A DNA stretch of 10,387 nt from Piscirickettsiaceae bacterium (lineage in GTDB: Bacteria > Pseudomonadota > Gammaproteobacteria > Nitrosococcales > Methylophagaceae): assembly GCA_030627065.1 (NCBI GenBank), contig DAOUSV010000042.1, positions 1 through 10,387 of the forward strand, read 5' to 3'. The notes under the pieces are model-generated. The model worked only from the letters and a program-made list of their open reading frames with translations. It was not told the DNA's origin and searched no databases. The position numbers were made by a program, and so were the translations under genes. The first letter of the stretch is position 1; each line of letters opens with the position of its first letter. Below are positions 5,460-10,387 of this stretch, in pieces.

Positions 5460-7358
5460 ATGTCATTATCCAAACAGTTATTAATTTTAATTTCCTTTAT
5501 TTTCTTCATGATTTTCAGTGTTAACTTTATATTAAGTATTGAAAATATTAAAAGCTACCTTGAGGTGGAGTCTGAAATTCATGTCCAAGATACAGCCACA
5601 TCATTAGGCCTATCACTGAGCCCTCACATGATCGATGAACAAGACCCTATTATTCGTACTATGATGAATGCCATCTTTGACATGGGCTATTACAAGGAAA
5701 TACGTCTAGTTGATATCGATGGTAAGGACTTAGTAACATTAATAAATACGGAAAAAATGGACAGTGTTCCCAATTGGTTAATTAGCATCATGCCTATGAA
5801 GCCAGCCACAGCTGTTTCTGAAATTAGCTCTGGCTGGAATATTACGGGGACTCTATATGTTACGACTAATCCTGGTTATGGTTATTTAAAACTATATGAA
5901 CAAGCAAAAACCACCTTGAAATTCTCTTTAATTATATTCTTAGGTGCGCTTATATTACTGATTATTGCTCTACGATTCATATTGCAGTCTTTAAAAGACA
6001 TTGAAAAACAAGCCAATGAAATGTCATCTGGAAACTTCACTATAATCAAATCATTACCATGGACTCTTGAAGTTAAAAGTGTTGCTCAATCAATGAATAG
6101 TATGTCAGATAAAATTGGCAATATGATTGCTAGGCTGAATATAAAACTAGAAACATTAAGTGAACGATTGAAAAGAGATCCTCTAACTAAACTTTTAAAT
6201 CAAATCACATTTAACACCAACCTAAAACAAGCCTTAGTCGCCGGCCAGTCCGGCTACTCTGTTTTCATCAAATTTGATGACCTTTCTCTTATTGCCAAAG
6301 ATAAGGGAAATAAAGCAGTTAATAAATTACTTGTCGATTTTGCAGTACTATTACAAAGAACAGAACAGTCAGGCTCTATTGCTTATCGTTTATATGGGTC
6401 CGAGTTTGCCCTTTTATTTGCTAACTGTGATAAATCAACCATGACGTCACTCATTGAATCTCTACAAAAAGACATTACTAAATTAGGCCTAAAAACAGGG
6501 ATTAATGATTTGGTTCATATTGGTATTGTTCGGTTTGAACGCAGTAGTGATTTTGATAAATTATCACCGGCAATGTTAGAGGCCTATGAACAAGCGAGAA
6601 ATATTGGTAGCAATGCCTTCTTTATTAAAGAAGATACAGTTAGCTCAATGAGTGACTTAGACTGGAAGTCCGCAATAAATAATACAATCAACCATAATAT
6701 GCCAGAAATAACATTGACCTCTGACGCTTATAATTACGCAGAAAAAGAGCCTGTTAAAGTTATGCAAGAAGCCTTTACCATTGTTAAAGATAGTGTTGGC
6801 AATACCTTATCAATTGGTACATTCTTTTCTATGGCGCAAGGGTTTGGCTTAGAAGAAGAGTTAGATAAATGTATTATTAATAAAATAATTAGCTTAATGG
6901 AAAAATCCAAGCAATCTGTACCGGTGACTATTAACTTATCGATGACAGCCGTATCATCTGCATCATTTGCAAGCTGGTTACAAGAAAGAATAGCGTCATC
7001 ACCCTTAAAGACTAAACTATTAACCTTTAGTGTTACAGCTTATTCAGCCCAAAAAGACCTTGCAAGTTTTACGAGTTTTAATTCCTTTGTAAAATCGTTA
7101 GGCGCTAAAACATTATTGAAGCGTTACTCATCAGATATTATCGCCATTGATTTATTAAAAGGACTTAATATTGACTATATTCGTCTAGCTCGTGATTTAA
7201 CACATGATATTGAAGGGAATAGTACTAAGTCTGATTTACTAAATATTATGCAAGAGGTTGCACACTTGTTAGACATTAAAGTTATTGCAGAAAACGTCTC
7301 TGAAGATAGAGACTTTATGTTAGTCAAAGATGCTGGGCTTCACGGTATAGGACGGTAA
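5460..7358 (+). CDS. lapD: LapD-type c-di-GMP receptor (degenerate GGDEF-EAL)
   Basis: Inner-membrane receptor that holds the protease LapG when c-di-GMP is high, so that the surface adhesin stays attached. Order of parts: TM1 (about 7-26), periplasmic LapD_MoxY-type domain (27-151) with W126 in SSGWNITG at the place of the LapG-contacting tryptophan of Pseudomonas LapD (W125), TM2 (153-173), HAMP (174-225), GGDEF (about 238-390) and EAL (about 400-632). The GGDEF signature is GSEF (313-316) and the EAL signature is KVM (433-435); the catalytic DDFG segment reads LKRYSSD (553-559), so both enzyme activities are almost surely lost, as in known LapD. IAENV (609-613) keeps the glutamate near the ligand pocket. 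The protein ends at GLHGIGR, slightly before the usual EAL end. The ribosome binding site is weak (AGGT 11 nt upstream). lapG follows after 14 nt. Confidence 0.93.
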   Translation: MSLSKQLLILISFIFFMIFSVNFILSIENIKSYLEVESEIHVQDTATSLGLSLSPHMIDEQDPIIRTMMNAIFDMGYYKEIRLVDIDGKDLVTLINTEKMDSVPNWLISIMPMKPATAVSEISSGWNITGTLYVTTNPGYGYLKLYEQAKTTLKFSLIIFLGALILLIIALRFILQSLKDIEKQANEMSSGNFTIIKSLPWTLEVKSVAQSMNSMSDKIGNMIARLNIKLETLSERLKRDPLTKLLNQITFNTNLKQALVAGQSGYSVFIKFDDLSLIAKDKGNKAVNKLLVDFAVLLQRTEQSGSIAYRLYGSEFALLFANCDKSTMTSLIESLQKDITKLGLKTGINDLVHIGIVRFERSSDFDKLSPAMLEAYEQARNIGSNAFFIKEDTVSSMSDLDWKSAINNTINHNMPEITLTSDAYNYAEKEPVKVMQEAFTIVKDSVGNTLSIGTFFSMAQGFGLEEELDKCIINKIISLMEKSKQSVPVTINLSMTAVSSASFASWLQERIASSPLKTKLLTFSVTAYSAQKDLASFTSFNSFVKSLGAKTLLKRYSSDIIAIDLLKGLNIDYIRLARDLTHDIEGNSTKSDLLNIMQEVAHLLDIKVIAENVSEDRDFMLVKDAGLHGIGR

Positions 7359-7372
7359 GTCGTACCATTACT

Positions 7373-8038
7373 ATGTTGATGCTACAACATCACCGTCGAA
7401 GCTTGTATGTTTTATTTATATTGATCAGCCTTAGTATTTCCTTACCTATTATTGCTGATTTAAATATCACTGAAATACTCTTAGCTAAGATAGAGTCTAA
7501 ATATAATCACTTCGCTCGAGAACGTGTTGAAAATTGGCAGCAGCTTGTCAATACATCCCAAGACTTACCTGATCTGGAAAAGTTAGAGGTCGTAAACTCA
7601 TTCTTTAATTCAAATGTTTTATTTATTAATGATTTGGCCTTATGGAATAAGGAAGATTATTGGGCAACACCATTAGAGTTCTTATCTATTGGCGCGGGAG
7701 ATTGTGAAGATTATTCCATCGCAAAATACTTCACATTAAAAGAATTAGGAATGGATGAAAATAAAATTCGAATCACTTATGTTAAGGCCGTTGCTCTTGG
7801 TCAAGCTCATATGGTGCTGACCTACTTCGAAACTAAACGCTCCATTCCTTTAGTATTGGACAACCTTGATGCTGAGATTAAACCAGCTAATGAACGCACC
7901 GATCTTGTGCCTGTTTATAGCTTTAATGGTGAAGGACTTTGGATGGCAAAAGTACGTAGTAGCAAGCGAGTAGGAGACTCTTCTCGCCTTTCATTATGGG
8001 AAGAACTAAAACATAGAATGGAAAAAGATTTAAAATAA
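7373..8038 (+). CDS. lapG: LapG-type periplasmic cysteine protease
   Basis: Transglutaminase-like cysteine protease that cuts the N-terminal region of LapA-type adhesins when LapD releases it at low c-di-GMP, freeing cells from biofilm. The N-terminus has basic residues followed by a hydrophobic stretch (11-28, ending PIIA before DL), an export signal. The catalytic triad is readable: C111 in GAGDCEDYSI, H146 in GQAHMVL, D163 in LVLDNLD; the C-H and H-D spacings (35 and 17) nearly equal those of Pseudomonas LapG (C135, H172, D189). D113 in DCED belongs to the acidic calcium-binding site known in Legionella LapG. Length 221 is normal. It forms an operon with lapD. The start has no strong Shine-Dalgarno; M3 is an alternative. 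The stop abuts the stop of the convergent outer-membrane protein gene with no base between. No LapA-type substrate gene is in the window. Confidence 0.95.
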   Translation: MLMLQHHRRSLYVLFILISLSISLPIIADLNITEILLAKIESKYNHFARERVENWQQLVNTSQDLPDLEKLEVVNSFFNSNVLFINDLALWNKEDYWATPLEFLSIGAGDCEDYSIAKYFTLKELGMDENKIRITYVKAVALGQAHMVLTYFETKRSIPLVLDNLDAEIKPANERTDLVPVYSFNGEGLWMAKVRSSKRVGDSSRLSLWEELKHRMEKDLK

Positions 8039-8722
8039 TTAAAACTCAAACTCAGTTAGAAATCGCCACGTTGTATCAGTCTTTTCTGAATCTAAGCCAA
8101 AAATCACAGCAGTTTCCCAGTGTAGTTTTTTACCAGTCCCAATACGAATATCACCCAATAAAGATGGGCCTAATCCTAAAGTATCTTCACCCGCATAGAA
8201 TTCAACAGCAGGTTCAAAAAAGCGAGAATAACGGTACCGTGCTTGTAATGCTAATGCCGATTCTAATTCATTTTTTATATGGTCGCCCCATTCATAAATA
8301 GCCCAAATATTAGCTGTACCAATCCACCTTCCCCACTCTTTTTCTGCTAATAATCCTGTAGCAAACTCCCATTGGTCATCATCACGTTCTTTTTCAAGTT
8401 CGACAATAATTCCCCAATCAGCAGCGTATTCACCCTGCTCTGTTAATTGCCATTTTGCTTCAAGTTCAAAAGCGTCTAATTTAAAGTTATTATTTTCATC
8501 TTTTGCTATTAAATACCCTTCAATAAACAAGCGATCTGATAATGACTTCCCCAAACCAAGCCGATGTTTTTGGTCTCCATCAGCGGTAATCATCCGCCAT
8601 TCAATTTCATGCTCTAATGCCTGCACATAAGGGTGATAAACCTTGTCAATTGTACTGCCATCAGCAAATGTCATACTAGGTAATAGCAATGTCGCAAGAA
8701 AAGCGTACTTTATCTTATTCAT
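8039..8722 (-). CDS. Outer-membrane beta-barrel protein of the FTR1/cupredoxin operon
   Basis: A 227-residue protein with a clear signal peptide (about residues 1-20, LPSMTFA then DGS). The mature part alternates hydrophobic and polar residues in strands such as FIEGYLIAK, AFELEAKWQL, WGIIVELE, FATGLLAEKEWG, ANIWAIYEWG, LALQARYRYS and PAVEFYAG, and the chain ends in the aromatic LTEFEF, the usual C-terminal signature of outer-membrane barrels recognised by BamA. It is rich in Trp, Glu and Asp; acidic stretches (DENNN, ERDDD) may lie in loops. I do not recognise a named family. It is the last gene of the minus-strand operon and overlaps the FTR1 gene by 4 nt (ATGA), which argues for a part in the same metal transport function, either as entry channel or as sensor of the outer membrane; this is inference. 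Confidence 0.8.
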   Translation of the reverse strand: MNKIKYAFLATLLLPSMTFADGSTIDKVYHPYVQALEHEIEWRMITADGDQKHRLGLGKSLSDRLFIEGYLIAKDENNNFKLDAFELEAKWQLTEQGEYAADWGIIVELEKERDDDQWEFATGLLAEKEWGRWIGTANIWAIYEWGDHIKNELESALALQARYRYSRFFEPAVEFYAGEDTLGLGPSLLGDIRIGTGKKLHWETAVIFGLDSEKTDTTWRFLTEFEF

Positions 8723-9495
8723 GAGAGTTCCTTAGCATTACGATAACGAAGCGTATTCAGGCTTAAAGCAATTGTTATTATTAAACTGCTACTATATAAA
8801 ATCACCTGTATCGGTGTTGGTGTCGCTTCATAGCCTATTAGTGCATATAGCATTTGACCGAGTAACGAGCGTTCACCGATAAATGAAGATGTATTCCAAA
8901 GTGCTTGTTGACTCACTATGAAATCTGCTTGAATAAGCAATTGTGTTGCCTGTGAAATCATACCTCCGGCAATTAGAACAAGTATAAACAGACCTAGTTT
9001 AACTCCTTTATTCAACGAGAGATTACTAATCAAATAGTAAAAGAAAACACCAACACTAATACCGATGCCAGTGCCGACAATGCCACCTATAAGTACAGGA
9101 TAAAACAGTTCAGGAATCGAACTGAACCCATTGATATATACAATAATTTCAGAGCCTTCACGTATGGTGGCAAGCGCAACGCAACTTAACATGCTCATAA
9201 CCATGACTTGATGATATTTACGGCTTCTTAATGACACAATCAAGACAACAATAAAACTATAAATTAGGATGTGTAAACTGGCATTAACAAGCTCTTGACC
9301 AACACCGTCCATTGCCATAGAAACTGGGTTAATATTCATGGCATATATGACAGAACCAAGCAGTCCTATCAATAATGCAGCAGACAACCATGCTCGAGAA
9401 ACAGTTAGCTTTTGACTCAAAGCCAATAACACACTGATAATCAGAGCGGCTTCAAGCACCTCACGTAAAATAATAATGACCGAATTTAACAGCAT
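8719..9495 (-). CDS. FTR1/EfeU-family iron permease
   Basis: High-affinity iron permease of the FTR1 (OFeT) family in the inner membrane, 258 residues with about seven transmembrane helices. The two hallmark REXXE motifs are present: REVLE at residues 11-15 in the first helix and REGSE at 112-116 in the fourth, the acidic pairs that pass ferric iron. The length is close to E. coli EfeU (276). No EfeB-like peroxidase or EfeO M75 domain is nearby; instead the gene sits between a small cupredoxin-fold gene (9 nt upstream) and a barrel gene (4-nt overlap downstream), so this is a variant FTR1 system. AGGT 8 nt before the ATG overlaps the stop codon of the cupredoxin gene, implying coupled translation. 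The substrate is inferred from the family; lead or other metals have been proposed for some relatives. Confidence 0.92.
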   Translation of the reverse strand: MLLNSVIIILREVLEAALIISVLLALSQKLTVSRAWLSAALLIGLLGSVIYAMNINPVSMAMDGVGQELVNASLHILIYSFIVVLIVSLRSRKYHQVMVMSMLSCVALATIREGSEIIVYINGFSSIPELFYPVLIGGIVGTGIGISVGVFFYYLISNLSLNKGVKLGLFILVLIAGGMISQATQLLIQADFIVSQQALWNTSSFIGERSLLGQMLYALIGYEATPTPIQVILYSSSLIITIALSLNTLRYRNAKELS

Positions 9496-9504
9496 AATGA
9501 TGAC

Positions 9505-9822
9505 CTATTTAACAATGACTTTTCCCTGTGCTGTTTTAGGGAAAAACTCCCCAAAGAACGGATATTCACCCGCAGGTAAGGGGCCAATAAATACAATTCC
9601 TTTACTATTCCCCGGAATTACTTTTTCACGGTTCATTTCATAACTCTCAAATTCTTCGGCAGTATTGTCTTTATTAATGAACATCAATTTAACTTTAGTA
9701 TTAACCGGTATTTCAATCTCACTTGGCAAGAAAAGGTGGTTTTTAATTTCAATTTCAATAATGGGTACTGCAAATACAGAACTGCTGATAAGTAGTGCCA
9801 ACCAGATTAAATAACGATTCAT
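9505..9822 (-). CDS. Periplasmic cupredoxin-fold protein without type-1 copper ligands
   Basis: A 105-residue exported protein: signal peptide about residues 1-18 (ending SVFA), then a single cupredoxin_1-type beta-sandwich. Typical parts are NHLFLPSEIEIPVNTKVKL (28-46), EEFESYEMNREKVIPG (56-71) and the segment FIGPLPAGEYPFFGEFFP (78-95). The chain contains no cysteine, and the place of the Cys-His-Met loop reads FGEFFPKTAQG, so a blue-copper site is impossible. H29, E56, E57, E59, E62 and M63 are possible metal ligands. Such proteins are commonly encoded with FTR1 permeases and resemble the N-terminal cupredoxin part of EfeO, suggesting that it hands iron to the permease in the periplasm; this is inference from family and context. 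The start overlaps the kinase stop by 4 nt (ATGA). Confidence 0.88.
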   Translation of the reverse strand: MNRYLIWLALLISSSVFAVPIIEIEIKNHLFLPSEIEIPVNTKVKLMFINKDNTAEEFESYEMNREKVIPGNSKGIVFIGPLPAGEYPFFGEFFPKTAQGKVIVK

Positions 9823-10387
9823 AATCCACGCTCTTGTTGAATAGGAAAGGTAATAATAATTTTAAGACCGCCAAGTGATGATTTTTCAAGTCTAATATTT
9901 GCATCGTGTAGTGTGGCAATATGATGAACGATAGCAAGACCTAAACCACAGCCCACTGTTCCAGAGTCATGTTGATCACCATTCACTCGATAAAATCGTT
10001 CAAAAACACGTTCATATTCACTTTTGGGGATACCGTGCCCTGAATCTTCAACTGACAATTCAACCATGGTATTTGTGTGATGGATACTGACAATTATCTC
10101 ACCATTATCTGGTGTATATTTATTCGCATTTGTAATTAAGTCCTGCACCAAGGTTACCATAGCAAACCGATTAGCCATCAATATACATTGCGGCTCACCT
10201 GTTAAACTGATTAACTGGTTTTTTATTGCTATTTGGTCGTAATATTGAGCTATAACTTCTTGTGTAATCGAACAAATATCTACATATTCTTGTTTTATCA
10301 TCGCTTGATCTGGCGAATGCCGATACAGTGATAAAATCTGCTCAATAACTTGTCCCATACGTTCAACACCATCAACAATAGGCTGTA
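9819..10387 (-). CDS. Sensor histidine kinase, C-terminal part (partial)
   Basis: The frame is open to the right edge, so the methionine at 10358 is internal and the N-terminal sensor, membrane helices and H-box lie outside the window. Visible from 10385 downwards: PIVDGVERMGQVIEQILSLYR, the second helix of the dimerisation domain, then the HATPase_c domain with N-box LITNANKYTP, G1 box EDSGHGIP, F-box VFERFYRV and G2 box GCGLGLAIVHHI. The ATP-binding domain is complete and looks active. The helix following the H-box and the short linker resemble the QseC/PmrB group (OmpR-type two-component systems), so a response regulator gene is expected just beyond the window. It overlaps the cupredoxin gene by 4 nt, making it likely that it senses metal status or envelope state and controls the FTR1 module, possibly autoregulated in the same operon. 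Confidence 0.93.
   Translation of the reverse strand, partial: QPIVDGVERMGQVIEQILSLYRHSPDQAMIKQEYVDICSITQEVIAQYYDQIAIKNQLISLTGEPQCILMANRFAMVTLVQDLITNANKYTPDNGEIIVSIHHTNTMVELSVEDSGHGIPKSEYERVFERFYRVNGDQHDSGTVGCGLGLAIVHHIATLHDANIRLEKSSLGGLKIIITFPIQQERGL

Noticed and set aside
5460..7358. Active diguanylate cyclase/phosphodiesterase
   Set aside because: GGDEF is GSEF, EAL is KVM and the DDFG metal-binding segment is lost, while the periplasmic domain and adjacent lapG identify LapD.
9755..9937. Minus-strand open frame of 60 codons across the kinase-cupredoxin junction
   Set aside because: Different frame from two well-supported overlapping genes; no motif.
10356..10358. ATG as the start of a short histidine kinase
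   Set aside because: The frame stays open to the window edge with residues (PIVDGVER) that continue the dimerisation helix, so this Met is internal.

Overview
The window comes from a methylotrophic gammaproteobacterium of low GC content (roughly 38-40 % by eye), probably Methylophaga-like. The clues are a formaldehyde-activating-enzyme (Fae) family gene, a YoaA-type helicase, a LapD/LapG pair and a group II truncated haemoglobin. The assignment is inferred from protein families only; no rRNA or other marker is present. Coding density is very high and nearly every boundary overlaps or abuts. I see no tRNA, rRNA, CRISPR array or intact insertion sequence.

Positions 1-3067, minus strand: a tight four-gene operon. 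In transcription order it holds an uncharacterised protein with a possible nuclease-like fold, a LemA protein, a two-TM GIDE-domain protein with a complete EF-hand, and the 5' part of yoaA (iron-sulphur XPD-like helicase, running off the left edge). The gaps between genes are 18, 6 and 1 nt.

Positions 3082-4229: a Fae-family gene (minus) with its own promoter and a strong intrinsic terminator, divergent from a group II truncated haemoglobin (plus). The Fae protein has Glu where, in my by-eye alignment, the catalytic His of authentic Fae should be. A 13-nt palindrome lies between the -35 and -10 boxes of the fae promoter. The fae terminator ends only 19 nt before the first gene of the four-gene operon, so that operon may depend on readthrough.

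Positions 4224-5459: an AEC-family permease (minus), convergent with and overlapping the haemoglobin gene by 6 nt. It is followed by a 324-nt gap with a 10-bp perfect inverted repeat and a T-tract on the plus strand.

Positions 5460-8038, plus strand: lapD and lapG. LapD is an inner-membrane c-di-GMP receptor with degenerate GGDEF and EAL domains. LapG is the periplasmic cysteine protease it controls. Together they govern release of a large surface adhesin, which is not in this window.

Positions 8039-10387, minus strand: an overlapping operon with the C-terminal part of a sensor histidine kinase, a periplasmic cupredoxin-fold protein without type-1 copper ligands, an FTR1 iron permease with two REXXE motifs, and an outer-membrane beta-barrel. 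This looks like a kinase-controlled metal (probably iron) uptake module with a component in each envelope compartment.
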